From: Neocallimastix lanati (nom. inval.) | Taxonomy: Eukaryota; Neocallimastigomycota; Neocallimastigomycetes; Neocallimastigales; Neocallimastigaceae | Length of the DNA stretch: 64,000 bases | Direction: 5' to 3' | Assembly (NCBI GenBank): GCA_016946835.1 | Contig: JACVTC010000097.1 | Span: forward strand, 127,001-191,000 | Part shown: in pieces, positions 1-11,784 of the stretch | How the letters are laid out: the number at the start of each line of letters is the position of its first letter | Numbering within the stretch: the first letter of the stretch is position 1 | The notes under the pieces: model-generated | What the model was told of the DNA's origin: nothing | Databases searched by the model: none | The model's input: the letters and a program-made list of their open reading frames with translations, nothing else | Translations under genes and position numbers: made by a program

Positions 1-868
1 GTTGAAAGAAGGGTGGTTGAGGTGGAGACTACTAGTCAAATTAGAGTAGTTGAATTTCAAAAAGTTGAAGAATACCTATAATAGCAGATAGTTGAAGGTA
101 AAATAAAGAAGCCGCTGTTGATAACGAATTAAAAAATATCGAAACCTATCTGGATTAGGGCTAGATGAAAGGAAAGTAATTACAACAAGACTTCGAAGAT
201 AAAGGTCAAAAGATTAATAAGATTGAAGAATACTTGCATGCGAATCAAAAAAAAGGAAAAGATGTATCGTAAGGAGCTCGAAGAAAAGATAGAATAGTTA
301 ATGGCTATAAAACTCAACAGCAGAAATCGAGTGCTCAGGAAAGTTAGCTTGGAAAACTCAAACATCTACAAGTAAACCCCTTCCCACTACATATAGATAC
401 AAGAAAAGCTAGATTTATAAAGTATTATCAACCCACCCCACCTATACTTACAAAGAATGCGATGGAAGTTGTGATAATGACGGATGCGTAACCTGCGGAA
501 TATGAAAGAGACCATCCCAATGTTAAATGGTGAAACGGAGGATGTAGAGTCATTTATAGACAGGCTGAAAAGGTACTTCGGTTAACATCAAAAGTACTAC
601 CAGACCAAACCTTCTGCGATGCTGTACTATATTGAAGACCACATACGGGGAACAGATAAAAAGTGGTACCAGATTGATGAGGTATTCAAGAGAAAAGATG
701 ACCCGCAACTACAAAGATTGATGGGACAGGTTACTGCAAAAATTTAAAAGTGAGCGAACTTTAGAAGAGGTTAAAACTACTATGCTTAAACATAGTAATG
801 AATGCAGAAATGCCTATGAATACCCGAGTTCAATCGATTAAGCAGAACACTTCAGCTCAGATAACCTA
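1..868 (+). pseudogene. Decayed retroelement gag-like relic with upstream coiled-coil segment
   Basis: This block is clearly less A+T-rich than its surroundings. Reading it with frame changes gives a Glu/Lys/Gln-rich coiled-coil-like stretch (about 1-330), then from the ATG at 502 a gag-like segment containing the motifs DVESFIDRLKRYFG, MLYYIEDHIRG and, after a frameshift near 720, WDRLLQKFKSERTLEEV. Those motifs resemble retrotransposon gag capsid domains. The readable frames are broken by stops that are nearly all TAA or TAG and mostly sit where glutamine is expected, for example after EEYL, after YLD, after KIE, after RYFG (583-585) and after SID. It ends at an A-run (about 870-890). No protease or polymerase follows. 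It is a relic; the exact family is uncertain. Confidence 0.5.
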
Positions 869-901
869 GAGAAAAAAAAAAAAAAAAAAAAAGAAATTAA
901 A

Positions 902-1925
902 CAATATAAAGAATTTCAAGGAAAATATCACACTATATCTTTAGATTTATCATAGAATGTTCATTCTTTCAAAACTTTAAAGGACTATTTATCTTCAATT
1001 AATGAAGATTTGAAAATGGATATTGAAAAACTATATCCTAAATCTGAAGTATTAAATGATTATGATCATGGAATACATGAAAATTTAGAGAGATTATGTT
1101 TAGAGACAGGTAAAAAGTTTGTTTTTGTTTTTTGTTATTGATGAATGGGACTACATCATCAGCAGTAAAAAGTTTACATATAAAGAACGCAACGATTATC
1201 TATATTTTTTAAAGGATTTAAGAAAAGACCGTTCCTATTTAGCTTTTGTTTATATGACAGGAATAATACCAATTGCGGTAAGTTTTTCGTCTCCAATAAA
1301 TTGTTTTAGGGAATATTGTATGTTAAATGATAAAGAATATTATCAATATTTTGGATTTACAGAACAAGAAGTTCGAGATCTATGTAGTAAAAATAAAAAA
1401 TTAACCTTTGAAGATTTAGAAGATAGATATAATGGATATAAAGATTATAATAATGAAAAAAATTTTTTAATATATGGACCGTTATTCAAGTATTACATTC
1501 GAATAGAATTAAAAATTATTGGAACCGATCAGGACGTTATGATGAAGTGAAAATAATATTTAATTACGATATCGATGATGTAAAAGAAAATATTTTAGAA
1601 TTAATTAATGGTAATGAAATTGAAATAAAATTAGCAAATTATGGAGTAGTTAATATTCAAAATGAATTAGAAAAATAATGAAGAAGAGGATATCCAAGGA
1701 GAATCAGAAAATTATGAATATTTAAAGGAAGAATTATATTCAAAAATGGTTATTTTTGGATATTTAACATACTGTGATAGAAAAATTAGAAAAATATATC
1801 TATTCCAAATAAAGAATTGGAAGAAAAATTTATATATGCTTTAACAAAAAGAAGTGATACTCAAATTTTTTATGATATGATAAAGAATTCCAATGAAATA
1901 TTGTTAAGTGACATTAAATAAAAAT
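902..1925 (+). pseudogene. AAA-ATPase-like / PD-(D/E)XK nuclease-fold protein, broken
   Basis: Frame-shifted remains of the bacterial-type AAA-ATPase-like family (Pfam AAA-ATPase_like plus PDDEXK_9) that is expanded in gut fungi. Visible in order: SFKTLKDYLSSIN (about 966-1005), a Walker-B-like FVIDEWD (about 1127-1150), YMTGIIPIAV (about 1252-1280), and the characteristic EYYQYFGFTEQEV (about 1337-1376) with RYNGYKDYNNEKNF. After a frameshift near 1455 come NYWNRSGRYDEVK and the C-terminal segments YDIDDVKENILELINGNE, ELYSKMVIFGYLTYCD and FYDMIKNSNEILL. The N-terminal P-loop is absent because the relic starts at the A-run that ends the preceding block. At least three frameshifts and several stops show it is dead. 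Family assignment rests on recognised motifs, not on a search. Confidence 0.72.
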
Positions 1926-2751
1926 GTCAAAAGAATATTGTTTAATATTTCTTATTAATGATAGACTTAATTATTATGAAAAGTTTTGATGTACCTTTTG
2001 ACTCAATTGGTATTAGTAGTACTAAAAGATGTTGTATGACATTTTTAAAGATTATATTTTTTATGTTACTACCACCAATAAATTTGGAACTCACAGTAAC
2101 CAAGACCGTCAAACCTGAAAAGTCAATAGTAAGACTAGTCATGAGTGATGGATCTATATTTATATTTCAAAATATGTTTTACACCATCAAAAGGAATCCA
2201 AATTCTTTCGGGAAGTCAAACTCAATAATAATTTCAATCGTTAAAATTTATTATTCATTCATAAAATTTTGATGAAAGGAAATTATTTTGAGTTTATTAT
2301 TCATTTATTTATTTTTTTATTTTTAATATAAGAAAAATTGAAAATCGTGTAATTTACATTTTATATCATTTTCAGTGTTCCATATATATTTTCATTATTT
2401 TATTTTGTGAATATATTTTTTAGTTTAATTTTTTTTTTTTTATAAAAAGATGTCCTGTTAAATAATTTCAAATCATAAATAAAATGCAAATGACATTGGC
2501 GTTATTAAATAAAAAATTATAATAATAATAATAATAAAATAAAAATAATAATCATACATAATCTATTTTAAAATTTACATTTAGTTAGTAATAGATAAGC
2601 AAAAACATATAATATTAATATGGGTGTATTATCATATTAATTTAGTGAGGTTTTTATAAAATTATAAGATTTTAAGGACGAATATCATATTATTATTATT
2701 ATGTAATGATAAAAATTTTAGAGTAACTTATATCATGCATCAATAAATATA
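1926..2751. other. Intergenic, no assignable gene
   Basis: An open frame of 104 codons (1958-2272, plus) and one of 66 codons on the other strand overlap here. Neither has a domain I recognise, and both may be the end of a decayed gene. The rest is A+T-rich spacer with short (TAA)n runs near 2518-2550. Confidence 0.4.
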
Positions 2752-3084
2752 AAAATAAAAATAAAAAATAAAAATAAAAATAAAAATAAAAATAAAAATA
2801 AAAATAAAAATAAAAATAAAAATAAAAATAAAAATAAAAATAAAAATAAAAATAAAAATAAAAATAAAAATAAAAATAAAAATAAAAATAAAAATAAAAA
2901 TAAAAATAAAAATAAAAATAAAAATAAAAATAAAAATAAAAATAAAAATAAAAATAAAAATAAAAATAAAAATAAAAATAAAAATAAAAATAAAAATAAA
3001 AATAAAAATAAAAATAAAAATAAAAATAAAAATAAAAATAAAAATAAAAATAAAAATAAAAATAAAAATAAAAATAAAAAATAA
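2752..3084. repeat. (TAAAAA)n hexanucleotide tract
   Basis: About 330 bp of nearly perfect TAAAAA repeats (some 54 copies), breaking down into irregular A-rich sequence to 3130. On the minus strand it opens a Tyr-Phe alternating reading frame, which is a product of the repeat and not a gene. Confidence 0.95.
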
Positions 3085-3499
3085 AATAATATAAAATAAA
3101 ATAAAAAATAAAAAATAAAAAAATAAAAAAGAATTTGAAAATAAAAATCAATATTTGTTTATAAATAAGTAAATTTGTTTCCTTAATTCATTTACTCATT
3201 AAAAAATATTTTTACAAAAATATTTTTAAACTTTAAAGTTAATTTTAATTCTATATTTAATAAAACTTCAATACTAAATTAATTTTTTCTTTTTTCTTTT
3301 TCTTTTTTTTTTTATTTTATTTTTATTTATTTTTATTTTTTTATTTTTCTTTTTTTTTTTTTTTATTTCTTATTTTTTTATTTTATTTTATATTATTTTA
3401 TTTTTTTGTTTTTTTTTATTTGTTTTTTTTTTATTTTTTTTATTTTTTTTAATTTTTTTTATTTTTTTTATTTTTTTTTATTTTATTATTTTTTTTATT
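3085..3499. other. A-rich then T-rich low-complexity DNA
   Basis: Irregular A-rich sequence to about 3130, then a long T-rich stretch (3285-3495). No coding signal seen. Confidence 0.6.
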
Positions 3500-3739
3500 T
3501 GAATGACTACGATGATAATAATGGGTATTAATTTTTATTAATATCCAATATAATATTTTCTTGAATTAGCACAATCTATAATTAATTTTACCATTTCTAT
3601 ATTATTTCTTATAATTGTACTTAATAATGAATAATTTCCTTTCTTGTTTTCCTTTTAATTTATATCTAATATAATATTTTTTTCATTATATAACTAAAAA
3701 TTAACTTTGCCATTGATATATTTTCAGTACAAGTAATAT
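3500..3739 (-). pseudogene. Decayed ankyrin-type repeats downstream of the ankyrin gene
   Basis: Minus-strand translation just past the stop of the ankyrin gene still reads as the same 39-residue repeat: TENISMAKLIFSY, then after a frameshift NIILDIN, then NNIEMVKLIIDCANSRK, with several stops and shifts. At least two further repeat units once existed, either as the former C-terminal end of the gene or as a separate decayed copy. Confidence 0.75.
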
Positions 3740-4960
3740 TTAACATATACAACATCCTGCACTCTGTTCATCATTAACCAATATAATATTTTTAGAATTA
3801 GCATAATCAGTAATCAATTTTACCATTTCAACATTGTTTTTTCCTTTGGCTATTAATAATGGGTATTCATTATATTTATTTTTTTCATTAATATCCAATA
3901 TAATATTTTTAGAATTAGCATAATCAATAATCAATTTTACCATTTCAATACTGTTTTTTTTTGTGGCTACTAATAATGGATATTCACTATATTTATTTTT
4001 TTCATTAATATTCAATATAATATTTTTTGAATTGGCATAATCAATAATTATTTTTAATATTTCAATATTATCTTTTTTTGTGGCTAGTAATAATGGATAA
4101 TTTTTTTTATCATTTTTTTCATTAATATCCATTACAATATTTTTAGAATTTGCATAATTTATAATTAAGTTAACCATTGCAATATTATTATTATGAATAG
4201 CTTGCAACAATGGATATTCATTACTTAAATTTGATTTATCAATATCTAATTTAATATTTTTTGAATTGGCATAATCTATAAATAAGTTAACCATTTTAGT
4301 ATTATTATTAATAGTGGCCTTTAATAATAAGTAATTATAATCCTTATCTTTTTCATTAATATCAATTACAATATTTTTAGAATTAGCATAATCTAGAATT
4401 GAATTAACCATATTAGTATTATTCTTTAAAGTTGCATTTAATAATGGGTAATTATAATATTTATCTTTTCCATCAATATCTAAAATAATATTTTTTGAAT
4501 TGGCATAATCTATAATCAAGTTAACCAATTTAGTATTATTATTATGAGTAGCTTTTAATAATGGATATTCATCACATAAATTTTTTTCATTAATATCAAT
4601 GACAATATTTTTAGAATTTGCATAATTTATAATTAAGTTAGCCATTTCAATATTATTTTCAATAGTGGCTGTTAAAAATGGATAATTATTAAAATTATTT
4701 TTTGAATTAATATCTAATATAATATCTTTTGAATTGGCATAATCGATAATTAATTTAACTATTTCAGTATTATTCTTAGAGACAGCTACTAAAAGTGGAT
4801 ACTCATTATATTTATCTTTTTCATTAATATCTAATATGATATTTTTTGAATAGGCATAATCTATAATTTCCTTTACCACTTCAATATTATTGTTAAGGAC
4901 AGCTTCTAAAAGTGCTGTGGCCTTATTATTTTCAATACTTTCATATAACTTTCCTTCCAT
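3740..4960 (-). CDS. Ankyrin-repeat protein, about ten 39-residue units, CaaX-like C-terminus
   Basis: A single 406-codon frame starting at an ATG in an A-rich context (start MEGKLYESIEN) and ending in TAA. It consists of about ten 39-residue units, each built like [NDS]EYPLLxATxNNNxEMVxLI followed by IDYANSKNIILDINEKN. These are ankyrin-type helix-turn-helix repeats, with TALLEAVLNNN in the first unit as in canonical ankyrins. Each unit is 117 bp. There is no signal peptide or membrane segment, so it is probably cytosolic and a protein-protein scaffold; partners are unknown. The last residues, SAGCCIC, depart from the repeat and end in C-C-I-C, which fits a CaaX prenylation box. Decayed repeats continue after the stop, so this end may be secondary. 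The unusually even repeat spacing suggests recent internal duplication. Confidence 0.85.
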   Translation of the reverse strand: MEGKLYESIENNKATALLEAVLNNNIEVVKEIIDYAYSKNIILDINEKDKYNEYPLLVAVSKNNTEIVKLIIDYANSKDIILDINSKNNFNNYPFLTATIENNIEMANLIINYANSKNIVIDINEKNLCDEYPLLKATHNNNTKLVNLIIDYANSKNIILDIDGKDKYYNYPLLNATLKNNTNMVNSILDYANSKNIVIDINEKDKDYNYLLLKATINNNTKMVNLFIDYANSKNIKLDIDKSNLSNEYPLLQAIHNNNIAMVNLIINYANSKNIVMDINEKNDKKNYPLLLATKKDNIEILKIIIDYANSKNIILNINEKNKYSEYPLLVATKKNSIEMVKLIIDYANSKNIILDINEKNKYNEYPLLIAKGKNNVEMVKLITDYANSKNIILVNDEQSAGCCIC

Positions 4961-5469
4961 TTTTAAAAAAATTTTTTTTTTTTATTTATCTAATTCTTGG
5001 ATAAATATTTAGTTTTTTATATTTTTTTTTATATATGTATATATATATATTTTTTTTATTTATTTTATTTATTTTTAAAAAACTTTTATACAAGTTTATT
5101 TAATAAAATTTTTATTATAATAATGAATTAATTAATATTTAATTAATATTTAATAAATATTTGTATTACAAGTTGAATATATTCAATTAAAAAATTTATT
5201 AAAATTTTATTATTTCTGCACTGCACTAATTTATATAAACAAACCAATAGTATGGATCATCGTTCCACAATATAAATTAATGAAAATTCTATAATATAAA
5301 TTAAACAATTAACAATTTTGTATAAAAAAAAGTTAATTAATCATATATAAACAATAATCCTTTTTTTTTTTTTTTATTTAATTTAATTTTAAATATAATT
5401 AAAAAATAAATATTCCATTTAAAAAAAAAAAAAAATTTTTTTCTTCTAAATAATTAAATAATTAATTAA

Positions 5470-5504
<35 letters not shown>

Positions 5505-6354
5505 ACAAATAATAAATAAATATATAAACAAATAATAAATAAATATATAAATATATATAAATTAAAATTTGAGTAATTTTTTTAATTAGGTTCGACCAAT
5601 TATGTTATCAGGATCTATATTAATGATATATCAAATCACAAATCACAAGTGTGAGCCAAAAAAAAATAACATTTCGAAAAATTCCATTTCTGAAAATTGC
5701 ATTACACAAATTTTTTTTTAAAAATTAATAAATAAATAAATTAATAGTAGAACAAATAAATAATATATATAATTTAAATAAATAACTAAATAAATAAATA
5801 ATAAATAATTAAAACTATAATAAATAAATAAAATTAATAATAAATATATATATTAATTTATTATTGTTGAATTTAATCATACAAGAATAAAATATTTTAA
5901 AAACACGTTTTAAACTTTTTAAAATTTTTCAAAATATATATATAATTAATAATTATATATAAATAATTATATATATATAAATAATTTAATATATGCATAT
6001 ATACATAAATAATTTAAAATTATATATAGAGGTTATATATAATAATTTAAAATATATATAGATGTTAAATATAATAATTTAAGAAATAATTTTTAAAATT
6101 AAAAAAAAATAATATTTAAATAATAATTAATTGATCATTTTATACCTTTTAAATTCTTGTGCTGTATTTTATAAATTCTTAAACTTTAATAAAATTATTT
6201 TAATATTTGATAAATATAAATAAATATTTTTAAATAAAAAAATATTTATAATTAATCTAATAAAAAAAAAAAAGTTATTTAATATTTTTGAAAAACACAA
6301 TATATAAAAAAAAATAAAATTATTAAATAATGAATAAATCAAAGGAAAAAACTA
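4961..6354. other. A+T desert upstream of the ankyrin gene
   Basis: Homopolymer runs, (AAAT)n near 5460-5540 and TA-rich sequence. The first 100-300 bp presumably hold the promoter of the minus-strand ankyrin gene, but no defined element can be named. Confidence 0.5.
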
Positions 6355-6740
6355 AATGGTACCCTTACCCTATCATTTCGACAACGACGCTCTTGACGGC
6401 GGAAGATTCAACGAAATATTATTCAATCATCAACTCAAAGGATAAAAGAAAGAAACCTAATTTAAATATTAGATGCGATAAGGATAAATTTTAAATTTTT
6501 TTATAAAGCCTAAACTTATTTTCCTTGTATATGATAGCTTTCGTAGCCTTTTAAAGTTTAAAAACATCTCTTTCCCAATAAAAATCTTTAATTTTTATTA
6601 AGCAATCCATCTATTTAGTTACGTAGAGTTCTAGACTTCTTAGCCAACGAATACTGAGACATCGAAGGAATACTATTAATAATTTCTTGAATAATACAAT
6701 TTTAAATTTTCCATTTTTTTAAACAACGCCATTGGACTTT
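6355..6740. other. Less A+T-rich block, unidentified relic
   Basis: From the ATG near 6356 a short plus-strand frame reads MVPLPYHFDNDALDGGRFNE and stops within 30 codons; further scraps follow in other frames to about 6740. Base composition differs from the surrounding desert, so it is probably a transposon or gene relic. No family recognised. Confidence 0.3.
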
Positions 6741-7389
6741 GGTACAAACAACAGAAATAGGAGATATACTAAATTCATGATTTATATCATCCAAACAAAT
6801 ATTGGAATTAACGACTTTTGAAACCATAACTCTAATTAAGTATTTTTATCTTTATAAGAACCTAACAAAGAATAGAAATATTGAACGAATGAAAGATAAA
6901 CATTACTATCAATATTAATAAAATTATTAATTATTATATAGATTATTTATTAATATTCAATATTATTAATATCTAAAAGGTTTTTTTATAATTTAATTAT
7001 TTTGTTTTATTAATTACTATTTATTTATTTATTAATTTATTTATTTATTTATTAATTATTTTATTTATTCATTAATTTATTTTTTTGTCTATTTATTTAT
7101 TTATTAATTTATTTTTTTGTCTATTTATTTATTTATTAATTAATTACTTTATTTATTCATTAATTTATTTATTAATCTATTTTTTGTTAGTTTTTTTTTT
7201 TTTTTTTTTGGTTTATATTTTTGTTAATTTTTTTTTTGTTTATTTATTTTTTTGTTAATTTATATATTTATATATTTATATATTTATTTATTTATCTACG
7301 TATTTATTTATCTACGTATTTATTATTTATTATAATTAATAAATTTATTCTTTTTTTAATTTAGTTAATAATTTATTCATTACGTATTA
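6741..7389. other. A+T desert with (ATTT)n-like runs
   Basis: Mostly TTTA/ATTT repeats and a T-run (7190-7212). Nothing coding seen. Confidence 0.5.
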
Positions 7390-9475
7390 TTGACAAAATT
7401 GATGAATACTTGTTCCAGTGAAACTTGTCCAAAATTATATTGACTAACAAAATTAACCTTAACTAAATGATCATGGTAGCAAAAACATTGGCTATATTTT
7501 CGGTTTTCATCTTTACTTAATATTTTTGGTAACTGACGGAAGATTCTAGTGCATAGACTTCTTCATTTTCCAAACCAAAAATATTATTCTTTCGAACAAT
7601 TTGCTGCTTGAACTCTTCTAGATGATTAGTAAAAATTTCAAGAATATACTGATCATTTGGTTTCATCTTAATACTTTTGGGCGTATCCATACGAACTAAA
7701 CGACTTTTTTATTAAAATGGCAATACGGTCACATAATGCTTCAGCTTCTTCAGTGGAATGTGTTGTTAAAATGCTAGCCGTTTCACGAACATTTTTTAAA
7801 TCTTTAATCAATTTCCAAATGTAACGACGTGTAAATGGATCCATACCAGCACTGGGTTCATCAAGAATAAGATAGGATGGTGATGAACAAATAGAAATAA
7901 TTATAGAAACTTTACGTTTGGTTCCTTCACTAATTTCACTGATTCTTTTTATTAGCATGATTTTCAATACCACAGGCATGAATTAATTCCCTGATGTATT
8001 GAGGAATTTCCTTACGAGGGTATCCTGTAATTTTAAGGTAATATTGGATTGTTTCTTTGACTATTAATAATTTCCAAAGAGAATTATGTTGAGAGTAATA
8101 ACCAAGGGAGAGTTGAGCCGTTCCTGTTTGATTTAAATACTTATCACCATAAATAACTTTACTATGAGTAAGTGGCATTAATCTACTAATCATTGAGATG
8201 GAGGTTGTTTTACCTTCACCATTCAGACCTAAAAGACCAAGACATTCTCTGATATTGACACCAAAAGTAACATCATCCACTACACGATTAATATATTTTT
8301 TATTGTTTGGATTATAGATAATACGATTATCCATTTTTTCAAAAGCTGATTTTTTAATATTTTTATCATATTCATGGCTCATGTCATAATTTTTATGAAT
8401 GGTAATGGATTTTAAATTTTTGACCTCTATATCATCGGTTACATCCAAGTTTTTCATGTTCTTTATATTCTCTTTACTTTTTTTTCATCCTTTTGTTCTC
8501 TTTTTGAAGTTCCTTAACTTTTGCCTTTCTTTGTTTTTCCTCTTTTTTTATTTCATTTCTTTATTTCTTTTACTTTAATAGAAAAATCTCTATTCATTTC
8601 GAATATTTTTAAAGCAATGTTATCAGTACCGTCATTCGCTTTAGAACTACCATTAGAATTTTTATAAAAATTACTATGACATCGAGTATCCTTATGGCTA
8701 GCATCATCATCGTTATAGTTATTATTATCTTTAGCATTATTATCAGTATTGCTATCAGTATGACTATCACTATCTCTATCAATGCCCTGGCAATTGTCTT
8801 TGGTATTACAAAAAACTTTTACTTTCATTACACTCGGCATTACCTTGGTGATTGCAATTCATATTTTGGGAATTAGCAATTGGATGACCGGACTTACCGT
8901 TATTACTTTCCAATTTAACAAAAAGTTCTTCTTACGTTGGTGCTGTTAATGAGAAATTATTGACAGTGTTACTTTTGTCTTTCATAATTTTATTTAAATC
9001 TTGGAAAATACTACTAAACTTATTGGAACACTTTATCAGTAATAAATAGTTAATAATATATTTATTCGGTATATTCTCCAATTCCATTTTTGATGTCATT
9101 GTAGCATTTCCATTTATGGTTGTTATAGATTTTGTTTACGAAGCATTAGAACAATAATGGTTCATTATCGGATCCGATAAATAGACATATTTGAAATCCT
9201 TTACGAAAATATCCAAGGTATAATTCATATGGAAACAATTCTTTAGGAAAAGAGAACTACCTAAGCATGTAATACTACCACCAGAAATAATCATTTTTCT
9301 ATTAGCTAAAAGATCAGCTTCATCCATCCATATAATGGGTTGTGATAAATATAGTGTAATCCTTCTTCTTTTGAATCAATAATTCCCAGATACTTTTACG
9401 GGAATATGGGTTAAGACCTGCCGTAGGTTCATCTAAAAAAAATATATTTTGGTGAACCTAAGTGATACAAAGTTT
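7390..9475 (-). pseudogene. ABC subfamily A (ABCA-type) transporter, broken; NBD1 end, linker and NBD2
   Basis: Minus-strand remains of the cytosolic half of an ABCA-like lipid transporter. From high to low coordinate: the end of nucleotide-binding domain 1, with a damaged signature (GQKRKLC), Walker B as LDEPTAGLNPYSR and an H-loop leading into MDEADLLANRKMIISGG (about 9470-9250); a degenerate Asp/Asn-rich linker with LEELFVKLE (about 8920); then NBD2 with RECLGLLGLNGEGKTT (Walker A, about 8250-8200), a Q-loop LGYYSQHNSLW, signature ISEGTKRKVSI and Walker B YLILDEPSAGMDP (about 7880-7840), and an H-loop LTTHSTEEAEAL. A frameshift separates the two halves of NBD2 near 7940-7980; further stops and shifts occur throughout. 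Both membrane domains are missing. Clearly dead; the domain order fits ABCA proteins. Confidence 0.82.
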
Positions 9476-9825
9476 TCTTTTCTGACCATTTTTTGTGGTA
9501 GTTATTGTTCAAAATGGCATACATAAATAAACCATTAATGAAAAAGTGGCTTATTGTATTAAATAAATATTTAATAAATAATTAAATAATATTTAATAAT
9601 ATTGAATTTTTAAAGATATATTTTAATATTTTTTGTTGAAATAATAAAAAAATAATATTTAATAATATTTATTTTTTGTTTAATAATGATAAAATGATGT
9701 TTAATAATATTTAATTTTAAAGATATATTTTAATATTTTTTGTTGAAATATTAAATAATAATAATAATAATATTATTATTTATTTTTAAAAATATATTTT
9801 GATATTTATATTTAAAGATAGTTTT
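9476..9825. other. A+T-rich spacer
   Basis: Contains a roughly 110-bp imperfect direct repeat of TTTAAAGATATATTTTAATA-type sequence (about 9610 and 9715). No gene seen. Confidence 0.4.
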
Positions 9826-10011
9826 TTAATATTTATTTTTCTCGAATGCACTTTTATAGTAAAAAGTCAAATATTTAATATTTATATTAGGACAAACTTT
9901 TTCTACAGCATTAGATATCCCTATTTCAAAATCACAATGAAAAATATTTTGTGCATTTAAAATATTATAATATTTACTATAATTTTTTTTTTTATTATTT
10001 CTTTTAATCAT
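9826..10011 (-). pseudogene. MULE-like transposase scrap
   Basis: A 61-codon minus-strand frame with FHCDFEIGISNAVEKVCPNI followed by NIKYLTFYYKSAFEK. This resembles the region of MULE-type DDE transposases around the second catalytic Asp (DFE followed by a hydrophobic helix, then the segment usually ending in a W-H pair, here replaced by F-Y). Only this piece of the domain is present, so it is a fragment. Identification is by motif recognition only. Confidence 0.5.
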
Positions 10012-10414
10012 ATTTCATAAGTTGTTTGTTTTTTTATTTTTTAATATAGTAAAAAGAAGTAGTGTAAAAATAATTTAATTTTTTTAATATATAAATTCTT
10101 GTAATGAAAATTTTGATAACTAAAATTGATACTACATAAAATATTCCCCAATTTTCTCTTGAATAATGGAGAAAAAGGAAAAAATCAAAAAAAAAAAAAC
10201 TAATTGAAGAGAAGAAGGAAAAATGTAAAGAAATTATCGATTCCCTCGAAAAGAATGCCAACTATCTTCATATTTAATTAATGAAAATAAAAAGTCAAAA
10301 AGATAGGCTCTGTATAATCCTTTCAGATGATCTTGATTTATTATATATTACAAGGCATTCAAAGATAACCAATTCGGATCGTCAAGAAGTGCTTAAGTAA
10401 ACTTGGAATAAGAT
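10012..10414. other. Spacer with a short coding-like scrap before the LTR of element C
   Basis: A plus-strand frame at about 10327-10395 reads DDLDLLYITRHSKI with one later stop; it may be an exon scrap into which element C inserted. No family recognised. Confidence 0.3.
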
Positions 10415-11119
10415 TGTATAGATTTAATAAAATCTTTAATAATTAATTATATAATAATTAATTAATGTCATAAAATTATATAAATTTATGTTTTACATTA
10501 TTATTATGTAAATAATTTTGGATAATAAATTTAATTTAAATAATTTAGTTAATTTAGTTTAGTTTATCTAATTTAGTTATGTTATTTAACTTAGTTAATT
10601 TAATTTATTTAGTTTAAAATACTTTAAAATTAATTTTGGAATAGTTTTAAATAGTTAAAATTAGTTTAAATAGTTTATAAAAATAGTTATGAATTGTAAA
10701 TATATAAACATTAGTACTAATAATACTTAAATAATAAATAAATAATAAATGAGCTCTTTATTTGAATTTAATTATTATTGTAAATAAGTTGAAAGTTTAT
10801 TGAATTAATTATTGTTTAGTTTGAGTTAATTGTTATTTAATAAAATTATTAATAAATATTTTGTTTATAAATAAATAGTAATATATGTAAATTAGATAGG
10901 AATGATATATTAAAATGTAATTATGAAAAAATATAAATAAATGTAAATACCATTATTTAAATTGATGTACTAGTTATTGACTACTCTATAGTTCATAGCA
11001 TAATAATTTAATAAAGTGTTTATAATAAAAAGATATTTTTTACAAAAGTGAATTTTTTATTTAGTATTTTTTTTTTTATAAATTGTTTTAATCTGTTTTC
11101 CTAAATAAAAAACTTGACA
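10415..11119 (+). repeat. 5' LTR of old Ty3 element C
   Basis: Begins TGTATAGATTTAATAAAATC, matching the TGTAAAGAT...ATCTTTA start of the LTRs of elements A and B, and ends ...CTTGACA. It is followed at once by ATAACTAATACC, which matches the ATAACAACTACC and ATAACAATTACC that follow the LTRs of A and B. Length about 705 bp against 733 and 772. No 3' partner is present in the window. Confidence 0.65.
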
Positions 11120-11784
11120 ATAACTAATACCCATTACGACGAAATAAAAAACACGTTATAATAATTAAAAAAAAAATCCTCCACCGCCATGTTTAGAAAA
11201 AATAATTGAGTTTGTGGATATAACTACCGCCGTGTTTAGGATAGCTACTTTTGATTAAATTAGTACTTGGATTAATTATTTCATTATTTTATTATTTTAT
11301 ATGTAGTTGAATACTTGTTCGACACCTTTTCAAGTGGATAGCGTCTGAACGACTTAACAACATTAAATATAGTAATAATAATAATAAGTAATTAAAAAAA
11401 GATTATCTTTTTTATTAAGTGAATAATTAAATTATACACCTAATAAATCCTAATTAAATTAAGTGCATGTATAAATTATAAGTTAAATACTATAAATTTG
11501 GAATATCCAATAAATTTGAAAAAAAAAATTTACGTTAATTAACTAACAGTTACTTCATATTCAAAATTTCAAATTGGAGGAATTAAACTTAATTTTTCAA
11601 AATCTAAATATTAACGACATTATGGCAAACCATCAAATACAGCAACAACAACAAATACCCCCGCTTAAAATAATTAACGATCCTTCGGGTATTTTCAAGT
11701 AACAAAAAAGAATTTGATGGATTCTTGACAAGAGTTGAACTTGCTATTAATACCCATCCTCAACGATTTATTAATGATACTATG
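11120..11784 (+). pseudogene. Leader and 5' part of gag of Ty3 element C
   Basis: The leader contains the conserved TCGAC...GG-TAG-GC hairpin (11314-11353) and two CYACCGCCRTGTTTAG repeats (about 11181 and 11229). Gag coding can be read from the TTG at 11574, through a first ATG at 11622, and after a one-base shift near 11690 as KKEFDGFLTRVELAINTHPQ, homologous to the B element's KKDFDGFLTRAEIAMEANPQ. It is cut at 11784 by element A and resumes at 18607 after the 5-bp target duplication CTATG. Confidence 0.75.

Noticed and set aside
2699-3151. 150-codon minus-strand frame of alternating Tyr-Phe
   Set aside because: It is only the translation of the (TAAAAA)n tract.
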